Assembly: GCF_014199255.1 (NCBI RefSeq)
Contig: NZ_JACIJF010000002.1
Location: forward strand, 124,001-188,000
Direction of reading: 5' to 3'
Source: Sphingomonas xinjiangensis
GTDB lineage: Bacteria; Pseudomonadota; Alphaproteobacteria; Sphingomonadales; Sphingomonadaceae
Length of the DNA: 64,000 nucleotides
Shown: one piece after another, positions 1-9,135 of the stretch
How positions within the stretch are numbered: the first letter of the stretch is position 1
How the letters are laid out: the number at the start of each line of letters is the position of its first letter
Notes under the pieces: generated by a model
What the model was told of the DNA's origin: nothing
The model's database searches: none
The model's input: only the letters and a program-made list of their open reading frames with translations
Program-made: the position numbers and the translations under genes

Positions 1-1033
1 CCTGCATGCGCGTGCCAGCGGCGAGGCCCATATAGTCGAGCGACTTCTGCGCCGCGACGCGCTTGGACGGATCGGCGAAGCTCTCGGGGTCGGGCACCGC
101 GCCGGTGATCGGCACGACATCCTCCGGGCTGGTCCCCCATGTGAGCGACGGCGCGATATCGCTCGCCTGCAACTGCACGGTAGCGTCATAGCGCGCGCCG
201 GCATCGCTCGGAAGCGTCCGCCAATAGGCGACCGCCTTGTCCCAATCCGCGCCCTTGGGCGCCATCGGGCGCCCCTTGAGATACGCAAAGGTCGTCTCGT
301 CCGGCGCGATCAGCCCCGAGCGTGCCCCACCCTCGATCGACATGTTGGAGACGGTCAGCCGTCCCTCGACTGACATCGCGCGGATCACTTCGCCGGTAAA
401 CTCGATCACATAACCGGTGCCGCCCGCCGCGCCGATCTTGCCGATGATCGCCAGCACCACGTCCTTGGGGCTGACGCCATAGCCAAGCGTGCCGTCGACG
501 CGGACTTCCATGGTCTTCGATTGCGCGAGCAGCAGCGTCTGGGTCGCCATGACATGCTCGACCTCGGACGTGCCGATTCCGAAGGCCAGCGCCCCCAGCG
601 CACCATGCGCCGAAGTATGACTGTCGCCGCACACCAAGGTGGTCCCCGGCAAGGTGAAGCCCTGCTCCGGCCCTACGACATGGACGATCCCCTGCCGCGC
701 ATCGAGCGCGTCGATATAGGGCACGCCGAACTCCGCGACATTCGCCCGCAGCGCCGAAAGCTGCCCCGCACTCGCCGGATCGGCGATCAACAGCGGTTGG
801 CCCGCCGCATCGACCCGCGCGGTGGTCGGCAGGTTATGATCCGGCACCGCCAGGGTAAGGTCCGGCCGCCGCAGCGCGCGCCCGGCAGCGCGGAGCCCGG
901 CAAATGCCTGTGGGCTGGTGACTTCGTGGACGAGATGGCGGTCGATGTAGATCAGGCAGGTGCCGTCATCCCGGCGTTCGATCACATGGTCGGCCCAGAT
1001 CTTCTCGTACAAGGTGCGCGGTGCGTTGGACAT
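1..1033 (-). CDS. leuC: 3-isopropylmalate dehydratase large subunit, partial (C-terminus outside window)
   Basis: Isomerises 2- to 3-isopropylmalate in leucine biosynthesis together with the LeuD small subunit, in the cytoplasm. The ATG at 1033 opens [18 protein letters not shown], a typical LeuC start, and the [19 protein letters not shown] aconitase-family segment follows. About 344 of the usual ~470 residues are present. The three cysteines that bind the [4Fe-4S] cluster lie near residues 345-410 in the family, so they fall beyond the window edge and cannot be checked. leuD would be expected further left. The identification is secure; only completeness is unknown. Confidence 0.96.
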   Translation of the reverse strand, partial: MSNAPRTLYEKIWADHVIERRDDGTCLIYIDRHLVHEVTSPQAFAGLRAAGRALRRPDLTLAVPDHNLPTTARVDAAGQPLLIADPASAGQLSALRANVAEFGVPYIDALDARQGIVHVVGPEQGFTLPGTTLVCGDSHTSAHGALGALAFGIGTSEVEHVMATQTLLLAQSKTMEVRVDGTLGYGVSPKDVVLAIIGKIGAAGGTGYVIEFTGEVIRAMSVEGRLTVSNMSIEGGARSGLIAPDETTFAYLKGRPMAPKGADWDKAVAYWRTLPSDAGARYDATVQLQASDIAPSLTWGTSPEDVVPITGAVPDPESFADPSKRVAAQKSLDYMGLAAGTRMQ

Positions 1034-1380
1034 GAGGGCGATCTAATAGAAAAGATCGCAGGGGCAACCCAATACGCAATTTTCCGAGTGCTAGTCCGCC
1101 GCCGTAATGGCCGCCCCTAACAGCGGCATTACAGAAGACAAAGCCACATGGGTCGTAGGTCAGCACGGCACCAGCGCCGCCGGCTGGGCTCGAGACGCCG
1201 TCAGGCGGAGCGAGTGCCTAGCACTGCTGTGCTACCGAATACCGCCCCACGCTCGGCGATCACTGCCGCAATTTGACAAAATAATTGGCTTATTGGACGT
1301 TGTGAAAGCCGATGGCTCGGACACACAACGAGTCGGGCATCGCGGAGCGAGACACGCCCGCATTGCAAGGGAGGATACCG
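1034..1380. other. intergenic region between leuC and GH92 gene
   Basis: This is the divergent spacer of 347 nt. It holds an inverted repeat at 1104-1132 (listed separately) and a perfect TTGACA hexamer at 1273-1278 on the plus strand, but no convincing -10 lies 16-18 nt further on. No protein-coding signal was seen. The ORF that begins at 1312 only extends the GH92 frame upstream of its signal peptide. Confidence 0.5.
1104..1132. repeat. inverted repeat in leuC upstream region
   Basis: Arms GTAATGGCCGC (1104-1114) and GCGGCATTAC (1123-1132) pair over ten bases with one bulged G around an 8-nt spacer. Its AATG-NCCGC / GCGG-CATT core resembles the palindrome at 4146-4176, so it may belong to a small interspersed family. 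No flanking T run points to a terminator on either strand. Confidence 0.4.
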
Positions 1381-3765
1381 ATGGCGCTTGTTCGTCAGGC
1401 CATGCAAAGGCGAGCAATCGCGCCCGGTTTACATCTTCTTCTCGCGACGGTGTCGTGCATGGCATCGCCGAGTGCTGTGGACGCGCAAACTTCCGGCGCG
1501 TATGGCAGCGAGCGGGCGCCAATAGACGAGGCGAACCCGCTTGTCGGCACCGCTCCGCTGGATCGGCCCGAGTTGGTCGGCAATGCGCCACCGCCTGGTG
1601 AGCCCGTCTATTCAGGGCAAACTTCTCCTGGGGCTCGGCTGCCGCATAGCTCCGTCGAAGTAGCCCCAGTCAACGTCAATCTCGAACTCAGTTATCCAAC
1701 AGGCGTCGGTGCGCCATATCATCATCCAAACCCGACGATGCTTGGCTTCACTGCAGGTGGGGGGCCTACCTATGGAGGCAGGGCCAAGCCATTCATCATG
1801 CCGATTGTCGGCGACTGGACGGTGCCGCCTGTTTACACCTCAGTTCATTATGACAAGGCACGCGAAACTGCGTCGCCCGGCTATTATGCGGTCGATCTCG
1901 ACAGCGGGGTGAAGGTGGAGCTTACCGCTAGCCGATGGACTGGGTTGATGCGGTTCACCTTCCCGAAGAGCAGCCGGTCCAGCGTCCTTGTCAACCTGCC
2001 GCGCGCGGGCGGCACAGTAGAAGTGGTTGGCGATCACACCATTCGAGGCCTCGCCGAAGGGCGTGACAACGAAGTGGCCGATGGCCCCTACTTTGTAGCC
2101 GAGTTTTCGCGGCCTTTCACCAATTACGGCACCTTTCGGAAGGCGCCGGGAGACCGCTCCGTGTGGGGCATCGGCGATAAGGATGTGGAAGCCGCACGCC
2201 GCAGCGTGTCGGGCGGCTTCGCCGGAAGCTACATCACCTTTCCAACCGCGAATGGCGACAAGCTGCTGGTCAAAATTGCCCACGGGCACAGTTATGCCGA
2301 GGCAGAGCAGCGGCTTCGCGCCGAGAGCCCAGGCTGGAACTTCGACGGCATCCACGCCGCCGCCCGGCGTACTTGGGCGGACTTGCTCAACCGAGTGGAA
2401 GTGACCGGCGGAACGCGACGCCAGCGCCAACTCTTCTACTCGACACTGTACCACTCCTTTTCGAGTCCACGCCTGGTTGCACGAAAGGGCGATCAACTGC
2501 GCGGACGCAGCGGCAGCGCCGTCGCCACTGCCTATGACCGCTACAGCCCGGTCCCTTACTGGGACACGGCACGCAATCAGATCGCGCTGCTGGAGTTGCT
2601 GGAGCCGGACTTGCTAGCGGATGTCATGCGCTCGGAGTTGGAGACGGCTCGAGAGCGCGGGTTCATGAACACGTCGTTTCACGGCGATCACGCGGTGCTG
2701 ATGTATCTGGGCGCCATGGAGCGCGGCGTGCCGTTCGACTATTCCGGCGCCTACGACTTTCTTCGGAAGAACGCCTTCGATCCCAATGGCCCTCGTCCCC
2801 ACCTTGACGAATATCTCCGCCAGGGCTGGATATCCGACATCGTTCCGCCGGGTAGTCCAAGCCCGCCTTATGCCGGTGGAAAAGCGGGCATGGACAAGAC
2901 CTTGGAATATGCCTGGGACGATTATGCACTGGGCCAGATGGCGCAGCGGCTGGGCAAGGGGGACGACGCGGCGGTGCTGATGAAGCGAGCCGGTAATTAC
3001 CGCCATGTCTTCGACCGATCGACCGGGTTCATGCGCGGCCGCACTGCCGAAGGCCGGTGGATCGAACCGTTCGACCCTGGCGAGCCTTACTACAACTTCG
3101 CAAGCAAAGAAGCGTCGGGTTGGTCCAATCTCTGGCTCGTGCCACATGACGTGAGCGGGTTGATATCCCTGCTCGGCGGTCGGGACGCTTTCAATGCCAA
3201 GCTCGATGCGTTCTTCGCGACACCTTACGCTCCCAAGGGAATCTGCCGCGATTGCACCGGTCTGATCGGCCAGTACGTTCAGGGCAACCAGCCTGACCAG
3301 CACGCCCCCTATCTCTACGCCTGGAGCGGCCAGCCCTGGAAAACGCAGGCCTTGGTACGGCGTATCCTAGACCAGCTCTATGGCAGCGATGCGTCCGGCT
3401 ATGGCTATCCGGGCATGGACGATCAGGGTTCGACATCGTCCTGGTATGCGCTGAGCGCGTTGGGCTTCTACCCGGTCGACCCATCGACCCCGCACTTCAT
3501 CATCGGTAGCCCGATATTTGACCGCGCTCGTCTCAGGATGGGAAACGGCAAGGTGCTGGAGATCATTGCGCGCAACAATTCTGCGGCGAACGCCTACGTC
3601 CAGTCAGCGACTTTAAACGGTCGGCTATGGAACAAGCCCTGGTTCAGCCATGCGGATATCAAGGACGGCGCGACGTTGGTACTTACCATGGGAGCGAAGC
3701 CGAACACGGGCTGGGGCAGCGCGCCAGGTGCGGTGCCTCCTTCGATGTCGCGCATGGAACAATGA
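1381..3765 (+). CDS. glycoside hydrolase family 92 alpha-mannosidase, secreted
   Basis: Probably an exo-acting alpha-mannosidase of family GH92, exported to the periplasm. I chose the ATG at 1381 because GGGAGGA lies just upstream and the product then starts with a signal peptide (hydrophobic LHLLLATVSCMA, cleavage near VDA-QTS). GH92 signatures appear in order: EASGWSNLWLVPHD near residue 577 with the likely general-acid Glu, GNQPDQHAPYLYAW near 634, and GMDDQGSTSSWYALSALGFYP near 678 with the paired catalytic-base Asp region. The product is 794 aa, a normal size. In family members the second motif usually reads GNEP and helps bind calcium; here the Glu is Gln. No SusC/SusD-like transporter or other glycosidase gene adjoins it, so the substrate is open. 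Confidence 0.88.
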   Translation: MALVRQAMQRRAIAPGLHLLLATVSCMASPSAVDAQTSGAYGSERAPIDEANPLVGTAPLDRPELVGNAPPPGEPVYSGQTSPGARLPHSSVEVAPVNVNLELSYPTGVGAPYHHPNPTMLGFTAGGGPTYGGRAKPFIMPIVGDWTVPPVYTSVHYDKARETASPGYYAVDLDSGVKVELTASRWTGLMRFTFPKSSRSSVLVNLPRAGGTVEVVGDHTIRGLAEGRDNEVADGPYFVAEFSRPFTNYGTFRKAPGDRSVWGIGDKDVEAARRSVSGGFAGSYITFPTANGDKLLVKIAHGHSYAEAEQRLRAESPGWNFDGIHAAARRTWADLLNRVEVTGGTRRQRQLFYSTLYHSFSSPRLVARKGDQLRGRSGSAVATAYDRYSPVPYWDTARNQIALLELLEPDLLADVMRSELETARERGFMNTSFHGDHAVLMYLGAMERGVPFDYSGAYDFLRKNAFDPNGPRPHLDEYLRQGWISDIVPPGSPSPPYAGGKAGMDKTLEYAWDDYALGQMAQRLGKGDDAAVLMKRAGNYRHVFDRSTGFMRGRTAEGRWIEPFDPGEPYYNFASKEASGWSNLWLVPHDVSGLISLLGGRDAFNAKLDAFFATPYAPKGICRDCTGLIGQYVQGNQPDQHAPYLYAWSGQPWKTQALVRRILDQLYGSDASGYGYPGMDDQGSTSSWYALSALGFYPVDPSTPHFIIGSPIFDRARLRMGNGKVLEIIARNNSAANAYVQSATLNGRLWNKPWFSHADIKDGATLVLTMGAKPNTGWGSAPGAVPPSMSRMEQ

Positions 3766-3895
3766 GCAGGCGTCACAGGAGCATAGGAGTGCAGATGAAA
3801 TCGGCCGTTTCCTGGCCCGAGCTGCCTTCGCCGGCGGTGATGTGAAAGCGCAGCAGGCGCGCCTAGGAACGGCTTCGTCCATACCGGGCTGATAA

Positions 3896-3994
3896 GGCTG
3901 CGAAATCCCTGGGCAGCTCCGCGCAGGCGAAAACGAAGTGGTCGTCCAGTTCACCGATCCCCCCTCGGCGAGCAGCCAGCCGGGCGGCAAGTAG
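3896..3994 (+). pseudogene. possible remnant of a glycosidase C-terminus
   Basis: From 3896 to a TAG at 3992-3994 one frame reads GCEIPGQLRAGENEVVVQFT and then DPPSASSQPGGK. The pattern 'IP-x-x-L-x-AGENEVVV' is typical of the last beta-strands of GH2/GH35-type glycosidases and sialate acetylesterases. A TAA precedes it in frame and no start or upstream domain is present. It sits 130 nt after the GH92 gene on the same strand, so a neighbouring glycosidase gene may once have been here. The assignment rests on a short pattern only. Confidence 0.3.
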
Positions 3995-4145
3995 ATCCTA
4001 CATCACTATGGCATCGCTCGCCCGCTAATCGAAGGAATGGACTCGTCGCGGCGGGTGAACGCATACAGCTATCGGGTTGCTCGCCTTTGCTCACTTTCCT
4101 GCACTACTGTGTCGGGCAGAGGGGTATAGGCGGCGAACGCGCGTC

Positions 4146-4176
4146 AACGTCTGCCTTCCACCCGACTGCGGACATT
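4146..4176. repeat. imperfect palindrome, possible interspersed repeat
   Basis: AACGTCTGC (4146-4154) and GCGGACATT (4168-4176) are inverted with 7 of 9 bases matching around CTTCCACCCGACT. A looser relative (GTCCGC, then GGTGGGAAGCGG) is at 35776-35808. I recall similar AATGTCCGC-type palindromes in intergenic DNA of sphingomonads, but this was not searched. Confidence 0.4.
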
Positions 4177-4269
4177 GCAGGATTCACTCGCAAAATAGGA
4201 TTTGTCCTGCTGTGCTCCATGCATGGCTGATCCGCTCGCTTCCGCTGCCTACCACCCCGGCTCTCGCCA

Positions 4270-4359
4270 GACCGCAACTTCGCAAACTTCACCTGCGCCG
4301 AAAAGCGGCGCGATCGGCAGGAATCCTGCGACTCATCATCCAACCAAAAGGTTGGTTGA
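4270..4359 (+). repeat. 90-nt interspersed repeat, copy 1
   Basis: Begins GACCGCAACTTC and ends with the hairpin CCAACC-AAAA-GGTTGG followed by TTGA. It aligns without gaps over 90 nt to the reverse complement of 35464-35553. The first 24 nt match at 21 positions, an AATCCT block falls at the same offset, and the last 20 nt match at all 16 positions outside the hairpin loop. It lies just downstream of the scoB stop. Confidence 0.75.
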
Positions 4360-4375
4360 GGGGCGATTCGCTAAG

Positions 4376-5011
4376 CTAGGCCTCGTACTTCGCAGTTGTC
4401 TTGGCGGCGACTTCCTCGGCGGCGACGCCGGGCGCCAGTTCGATCAGCCGGAACGGGCTGGCATGGTCAGCGCGCTGGAACACGGCCAGATCGGTGATGA
4501 TCATGTCGACCACGTTCTTGCCGGTCAGCGGGAGCGTACAGGCGGGGATGAACTTGGGCTCACCGTTCTTGCTGGTGTGCTCCATCACAACGATGATTTT
4601 TTTGACCCCGGCAACCAGATCCATGGCGCCGCCCATGCCCTTGATCATCTTGCCCGGGATCATCCAGTTGGCGATGTCGCCCCGCTCGCTGACTTCCATC
4701 GCCCCGAGCACGGTCAGGTCGATATGACCGCCGCGGATCATCGCAAAGCTCTGCTCAGAACCGAAATACACCGAGCTGGGCAGTTCACTGATCGTCTGCT
4801 TGCCCGCATTGATCAGGTCGGGGTCCTCTTCGCCCTCATACGGGAACGGCCCGATACCAAGCATACCGTTTTCGGACTGGAGCGTCACCTCAACGCCTGC
4901 CGGGATATGGTTCGCCACCAGCGTCGGAATGCCGATGCCCAGATTGACGTAGAATCCGTCCTGCAGCTCACGCGCGGCGCGCGCCGCCATTTCGTCCCGC
5001 GTCCAGGGCAT
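4376..5011 (-). CDS. scoB: 3-oxoacid CoA-transferase subunit B
   Basis: Beta subunit of succinyl-CoA:3-ketoacid CoA-transferase, which moves CoA between succinyl-CoA and acetoacetate in ketone-body and branched-chain breakdown. The [11 protein letters not shown] segment carries the active-site Glu that forms the enzyme-CoA thioester. The 211-aa length is normal. The ATG at 5011 overlaps the upstream phosphatase stop as TGATG; a GTG at 5014 is the alternative. It is the last gene of the scoA-phosphatase-scoB unit and is probably translated by coupling. The partner alpha subunit is at 6075-6794. Confidence 0.94.
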   Translation of the reverse strand: MPWTRDEMAARAARELQDGFYVNLGIGIPTLVANHIPAGVEVTLQSENGMLGIGPFPYEGEEDPDLINAGKQTISELPSSVYFGSEQSFAMIRGGHIDLTVLGAMEVSERGDIANWMIPGKMIKGMGGAMDLVAGVKKIIVVMEHTSKNGEPKFIPACTLPLTGKNVVDMIITDLAVFQRADHASPFRLIELAPGVAAEEVAAKTTAKYEA

Positions 5012-6078
5012 CACTTCTTCTCCTGTGGGTCGGTCCAGCGCACGGCAGGCGGAAACACATCATCCATGCCGCCCTTCAGCCCGGTGCCGTACACCGGGTT
5101 GGGCAGCATGAACCAGCCCGCCCCCCAGAGCGGCGCTACCAGGCTGACGCCGGCGCTGCTCCGCCGGGCCTGCACGCCCAGCTCGGGCGCATTGAACAGA
5201 TCGCTGAAGTCGCCAAGCTGGTCACCCGCCATGGCGACGATGCAATAATGTTGGGAAATCCGCGCCCGCCGCGCGTCCTTGCCGCTCGGTTCGCCCTCGC
5301 CGCGCAGCCACAGCGTCTCGCCAAGCACCGCCGGACCAAGGCCCGCATGCTCCAACGCCGCCACGGTTTGCGGCGCGGTCGCGGCCGACCGGTTCGAGTT
5401 GAAGATGACAGTGAAGCCTTCGCGCCGCGCTGCTGCCAGCGCTTCGGCGGCACCCGGCACCGCCAGCACCTGCTCGGCGCCGGTCTGCTCCCAGCGGCTC
5501 CAGCGGCCGGCATCATAACCGCCGCCTCGCGCCGCCGCATCGGCTTCGTAGCCAAGGTTCTGGAGCACGGTCTCGTCAACATCCAGCACCACCGCCATCG
5601 GCCGCTTGCCGCAAGTCTCGAACTTGAGATTGTCCAAGGTCGAACCGGGCGACAGCACGACCGACTTGGCCTGCGACTTGTCGCGCAGGTAGCCGATCTC
5701 GACACGCAGGTAGTTCCACAGCGCCTGATAGGCCTGGTAGCTCAGCGCGGCGGCTTCACCGGAACCATAAAGATACTGCATCTCCGGCGGGACGTTGCCG
5801 GTGTTCGTCTTTGCGGCAACTGTGCCGTCGGGTGCGGGCAATTGGGTGAGCCCGGTGACCGTGACGCGTTTCCCGTCTGGCGTGACGATCACCTGACCGG
5901 CGACAGGCGCCTTTACCTGCTTGTCCCGCTTGGCGCGCCGTTCGCGCTTGTCCTGCCGATCCTGGCGCACCTTGTAGATGCCGCCCGCCGCCGCAACCGG
6001 CACCGCCGCCGCGATGCAGCCCGACAAGGCGAACCCCGCCCCGGCCAGCACTGCCGCCGAAAGTCGAACCACGCTCAT
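5011..6078 (-). CDS. HAD-superfamily acid phosphatase, class B/e(P4)-like lipoprotein
   Basis: A predicted membrane-anchored phosphatase of the Acid_phosphat_B fold. The ATG at 6078 gives a lipoprotein signal ([11 protein letters not shown]). A basic linker ([16 protein letters not shown]) follows, then the HAD nucleophile motif [12 protein letters not shown], motif II FNSNRS and the late motif [12 protein letters not shown]. It is 355 aa, longer than the ~270 aa of e(P4), mostly through the N-terminal part. Its start overlaps the scoA stop as ATGA and its stop overlaps the scoB start, so it is co-translated between the two CoA-transferase subunits. Family members dephosphorylate nucleotides such as NMN outside the cytoplasm; the substrate here is unknown. 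Confidence 0.85.
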   Translation of the reverse strand: MSVVRLSAAVLAGAGFALSGCIAAAVPVAAAGGIYKVRQDRQDKRERRAKRDKQVKAPVAGQVIVTPDGKRVTVTGLTQLPAPDGTVAAKTNTGNVPPEMQYLYGSGEAAALSYQAYQALWNYLRVEIGYLRDKSQAKSVVLSPGSTLDNLKFETCGKRPMAVVLDVDETVLQNLGYEADAAARGGGYDAGRWSRWEQTGAEQVLAVPGAAEALAAARREGFTVIFNSNRSAATAPQTVAALEHAGLGPAVLGETLWLRGEGEPSGKDARRARISQHYCIVAMAGDQLGDFSDLFNAPELGVQARRSSAGVSLVAPLWGAGWFMLPNPVYGTGLKGGMDDVFPPAVRWTDPQEKK

Positions 6079-6794
6079 GCTGCGCCGTCGCTCCCGGCGC
6101 GTGGGCGAACGGTGCGGAATTCGATCTTCTTGTCGTACGGCGCGCCGACGACCATCCGCTTCACATAGATGCCGGGCAAATGAATTTGATCGGGATCCAG
6201 GCTGCCGACCGGCACCACGTCCTCGACCTCGGCGACGCATACCTTGCCCGCAGTGGCCATGGGCTGGTTGAAGTTGCGCGCGGTCTTGCGGAAGATCAGG
6301 TTGCCCGCCTCGTCGGCCTTCCAGCCCTTGATGATCGACAGGTCGGCGCGGATGCCGCGCTCCAGGATATACTCCTCCCCCTCGAAGGTCTTGACCTCCT
6401 TGCCCTCGGCGACCAGCGTACCCACGCCCGTTTTTGTGTAGAAGCCGGGAATGCCAGCGCCGCCGGCGCGGCAGCGCTCGGCCAGGGTGCCCTGTGGGCA
6501 GAACTCTACCTCCAGTTCGCCCGAAAGATATTGCCGCTCGAACTCCTTGTTCTCCCCGACATAGGAAGAGATCATCTTCCTGACCTGGCGGCTGCGCAGC
6601 AGCTTGCCCAGACCTTCATTGTCGATCCCGGCATTGTTGGACGCGATGGTCAGATCCTTGACACCGGAGGCCTGGATCGCGTCGATCAACCGCTCCGGTA
6701 TACCCGACAAGCCGAACCCGCCCGCGCAGATGGTCATGCCATCGAACAGCAGTCCCTCCAGCGCTGCGGCTGCGTCCGGGTAAAGCTTCTTCAT
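6075..6794 (-). CDS. scoA: 3-oxoacid CoA-transferase subunit A
   Basis: Alpha subunit of the succinyl-CoA:3-ketoacid CoA-transferase encoded with scoB. I chose the ATG at 6794 ([12 protein letters not shown]), preceded by GGAGAGG; the frame stays open far upstream but that part is antisense to another gene. The CoA-binding signature [10 protein letters not shown] is near residue 27, and [12 protein letters not shown] near the C-terminus is typical. The product is 239 aa, normal length. It is first in an overlapping three-gene unit and is divergent from the ThDP-enzyme gene at 6892. Confidence 0.95.
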   Translation of the reverse strand: MKKLYPDAAAALEGLLFDGMTICAGGFGLSGIPERLIDAIQASGVKDLTIASNNAGIDNEGLGKLLRSRQVRKMISSYVGENKEFERQYLSGELEVEFCPQGTLAERCRAGGAGIPGFYTKTGVGTLVAEGKEVKTFEGEEYILERGIRADLSIIKGWKADEAGNLIFRKTARNFNQPMATAGKVCVAEVEDVVPVGSLDPDQIHLPGIYVKRMVVGAPYDKKIEFRTVRPRAGSDGAA

Positions 6795-6891
6795 CGCCGG
6801 TCCTCTCCTAAACCGAAGGCGGCGATAAGCCAGCCTCGGGCGAGGGTACAGCCCCCTTTTGCTTCTGCGCGGGCGCAGGGTAGGAAGGTGC

Positions 6892-8541
6892 ATGACCCAG
6901 CTTCGCACCGGCGGCCGCATCCTTGTCGACAATCTGATGGCACAAGGGTGCGACCGGATCTTCCACGTGCCGGGCGAAAGCTTCCTGGCCGTGCTCGACG
7001 CGCTGCACGACACGCCGGAGATCGATCTGGTCACCTGCCGGCAAGAGGGCGGCGCGGCGTTCATGGCGTGTGCCGACGCGGCGATGACGGGGCGGCCGGG
7101 CGTATGTTTCGTAACGCGTGGGCCCGGCGCGACCAATGCCTCGATCGGCGTACATGTGGCCATGCAGGATTCGCAGCCGATGCTGTTGTTCATCGGCGAC
7201 GTCGACCGCGGCATGCGCGATCGGGAGGGGTTCCAGGAAGTCGATCTGCCTGCCATGTTCGCGCCGCTCGCCAAATGGGCGACGCGGATCGAGGACGCGG
7301 CGCGCATCCCCGAATATGTCGCCCGCGCCTGGAACGTCGCGATCAGCGGACGACCAGGCCCAGTGGTGATCGCGCTGCCCGAGGACATGCTGCTCGACGT
7401 GGTCGAAGCAGTGGACCGCCCGCCCCTGCCCCGCCTCGACCAGGCGCCGGACGCGCGCGCGATGCAGACGCTCTCGGCGCTGCTCGACAGCGCACAGCGC
7501 CCGATCGCGATCGTCGGCGGTGCGGACTGGAACGCCGCTGCCGGCGCGCACTTCGCTGCCTTCGCCGAGCGGCGCGGCCTTCCTGTCGCCACTGCGTTCC
7601 GCCGGCAGGATGCGCTGCCGGCTGGGTGTCCGGTCTATGCCGGCAATCTCGGCTATGGCCCCAATCCCAAGCTGGTTGCGCGGATCAAGGCCGCCGACCT
7701 GCTGCTGGTCGTCGGCGCCCGGCTCGGCGAGGCGACCACCGATGGGTACACGCTGGTCACGCCCGATCATCCGGGGCAGACGCTGATCCACGTCCATCCC
7801 GATCCCGGTGAATTGAGCCGCGTATATCATGCCGACGTCGCGATCTGCGCCGACATGCCGAGTTTCGCCGCGGCGATCGCGCTGGACAATCGCGGCACCC
7901 CCTCGCGGCTGGGCGCGGAGGCGCATGCCGAGTGGCGCGCCTGGTCCACCCCCCAACCGCGTGAAGGCGTCGCGCTGGATCTGGGCCAGTGTGTCGCCGC
8001 CATGCGCGAAGCGATGCCGGCGGACACGATCATCTGCAACGGCGCGGGCAATTTCTCGGGGTGGTGGCACCGGTACTGGCACTATGGCGCGCAGCCGTCG
8101 CAGCTTGCCCCGACCGCCGGCGCAATGGGCTATGGCGTGCCGGCCGCCGTGGCAGCGGCGCTGCGCGCGCCGGAGCGGCAGGTGGTCGCCGTCGCCGGCG
8201 ATGGCGACTTCCTGATGAATGGCCAGGAACTCGCGACTGCCGTGCAGCACGGTGCCAACCTGATCGTGATCGTCGTCGACAATGCCGCCTATGGCACCAT
8301 CCGCATGCACCAGGAGCGCGAATTTCCCGCCCGCCTTTCCGGCACGACGCTGCGCAACCCGGATTTCGCCGCACTTGCGCGCGCCTTTGGCGGATGGGCC
8401 GAGACGGTGGAGCGGACGCAGGACTTCGCACCTGCGCTCGACCGGGCGTTGCATCAGAGCGGTGTTCGCCTGCTCCACCTCAAGACCGATGTCGAAATCA
8501 TCACTGCCGCGACCACCATCACCGCTATTAGGAATCGCTGA
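6892..8541 (+). CDS. thiamine diphosphate-dependent enzyme, acetolactate-synthase-like
   Basis: A ThDP-dependent decarboxylase/synthase-fold enzyme of 549 aa. The N-terminal pyrimidine-binding domain has the activating Glu at residue 52 ([11 protein letters not shown]). A central FAD/DHAP-synthase-like domain follows, and the C-terminal domain has the ThDP signature [11 protein letters not shown] near residue 437 continuing to the Asn of VVDNAAYG. The ATG at 6892 is preceded by GGAAGG. No small regulatory subunit (ilvN/ilvH) is adjacent, and leucine/valine genes are not contiguous, so it is more likely a catabolic or uncharacterised family member than the biosynthetic acetolactate synthase. 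Confidence 0.85.
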   Translation: MTQLRTGGRILVDNLMAQGCDRIFHVPGESFLAVLDALHDTPEIDLVTCRQEGGAAFMACADAAMTGRPGVCFVTRGPGATNASIGVHVAMQDSQPMLLFIGDVDRGMRDREGFQEVDLPAMFAPLAKWATRIEDAARIPEYVARAWNVAISGRPGPVVIALPEDMLLDVVEAVDRPPLPRLDQAPDARAMQTLSALLDSAQRPIAIVGGADWNAAAGAHFAAFAERRGLPVATAFRRQDALPAGCPVYAGNLGYGPNPKLVARIKAADLLLVVGARLGEATTDGYTLVTPDHPGQTLIHVHPDPGELSRVYHADVAICADMPSFAAAIALDNRGTPSRLGAEAHAEWRAWSTPQPREGVALDLGQCVAAMREAMPADTIICNGAGNFSGWWHRYWHYGAQPSQLAPTAGAMGYGVPAAVAAALRAPERQVVAVAGDGDFLMNGQELATAVQHGANLIVIVVDNAAYGTIRMHQEREFPARLSGTTLRNPDFAALARAFGGWAETVERTQDFAPALDRALHQSGVRLLHLKTDVEIITAATTITAIRNR

Positions 8542-8579
8542 ACCATCTCTCGTTAACGTGCACCACAAAGGAGACCTTC

Positions 8580-8819
8580 ATGTCGTGGCGTAACGTACAT
8601 ATCGGCAAGGAAAACGATCAGTTCGCGCTCAAGGGCGTGAAGGTGTGGCAGCAGGAGTGGCGCTGGATCAACGGCCAGACGGTCCGCCTGCCCAACCCGC
8701 TCGACTCATCGCAGACCGAGTCGTTTTCCGTCTGCGAAGTAGGCTCTGCCCGCAGCCCCGTACGGTTCGCCGCCGCCCGGCTGCCGAGCCGGCTGTGGGC
8801 GTTCTACGTGAACGACTGA
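8580..8819 (+). CDS. hypothetical protein
   Basis: A 79-aa protein I do not recognise, with no signal peptide or membrane segment. It is rich in aromatics in the middle (VWQQEWRWINGQ) and ends SRLWAFYVND. The ATG at 8580 has a good ribosome site (AAAGGAGACC). It starts 38 nt after the ThDP-enzyme gene and may be read from the same transcript. A GGAA-N16-CGTT sequence just upstream (about 8531-8554) looks like an EcfG box with spacing one base short, so stress control is only a possibility. Confidence 0.6.
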   Translation: MSWRNVHIGKENDQFALKGVKVWQQEWRWINGQTVRLPNPLDSSQTESFSVCEVGSARSPVRFAAARLPSRLWAFYVND

Positions 8820-8824
8820 AACGA

Positions 8825-8856
8825 GAAGGGGCGGCCCGTCTCCGGACCGCCCCTTC
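8825..8856. terminator. bidirectional hairpin terminator
   Basis: GAAGGGGCGG (8825-8834) and CCGCCCCTTC (8847-8856) form a perfect 10-bp stem around a 12-nt loop, between the convergent gene at 8580 and csbD. There is no long T run. Confidence 0.65.
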
Positions 8857-8876
8857 CCCTGCGTAAGCTCGTCAGG

Positions 8877-9047
8877 TCAGATGTCGTCGCCCAGCGCGCC
8901 CTTGACCTTGCCAGTGAACTGCTCGCCCTTGCCCTTGAGCTGCTGCGCGGCGCCTTCGTCGCGCGTCGCGGGGTTCGGCGACTGCTGCTTCACCTTGCCG
9001 ACCAGTTCGTCGACATTGCCTTTGATCTTGTCGGTAAGTTCACCCAT
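8877..9047 (-). CDS. CsbD family stress protein
   Basis: A 56-aa CsbD-like protein (MGELTDKIKGNVDELVGKVKQ, then GKGEQFTGKVKGALGDDI). These are small hydrophilic proteins made under general stress; their biochemical role is unknown. I chose the second of two ATGs: GGAGA lies 6 nt before ATG 9047 but only 1-2 nt before the first. The gene has its own EcfG-type promoter box at 9111-9135, which fits the way sphingomonads control csbD-type genes. Confidence 0.88.
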   Translation of the reverse strand: MGELTDKIKGNVDELVGKVKQQSPNPATRDEGAAQQLKGKGEQFTGKVKGALGDDI

Positions 9048-9110
9048 GATCATTCTCCTGGCTGCGGGGCCGGCGCCGTGTCGGCGCTCTTGCATCCCAT
9101 TGCAGACGAT

Positions 9111-9135
9111 AACGGCTTCGGCAGCCTCGGGTTCC
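9111..9135 (-). promoter_or_regulatory. EcfG-type general stress promoter of csbD
   Basis: On the minus strand GGAAC (9135-9131), 16 nt, then CGTT (9114-9111) matches the EcfG consensus GGAAC-N16/17-CGTT exactly. The -10 element ends 63 nt before the csbD ATG. The -35 element overlaps the stop codon of the upstream hydrolase gene. Confidence 0.75.

Larger units (their letters stand above)
3766..4375. other. 610-nt intergenic region with decayed sequence and repeats
   Basis: This gap lies between the convergent GH92 and scoB genes. I see no intact gene. It holds a possible glycosidase C-terminal remnant (3896-3994), an imperfect palindrome (4146-4176) and one copy of a 90-nt repeat ending in a CCAACC hairpin (4270-4359), each listed separately. 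The patchwork looks like a site of past insertion and decay. Confidence 0.55.

Noticed and set aside
1273..1278. TTGACA as promoter of the GH92 gene
   Set aside because: No acceptable -10 at 16-18 nt.
4077..4379. 100-codon plus-strand frame before scoB
   Set aside because: Covers a palindrome and the 90-nt repeat; no start context or family.
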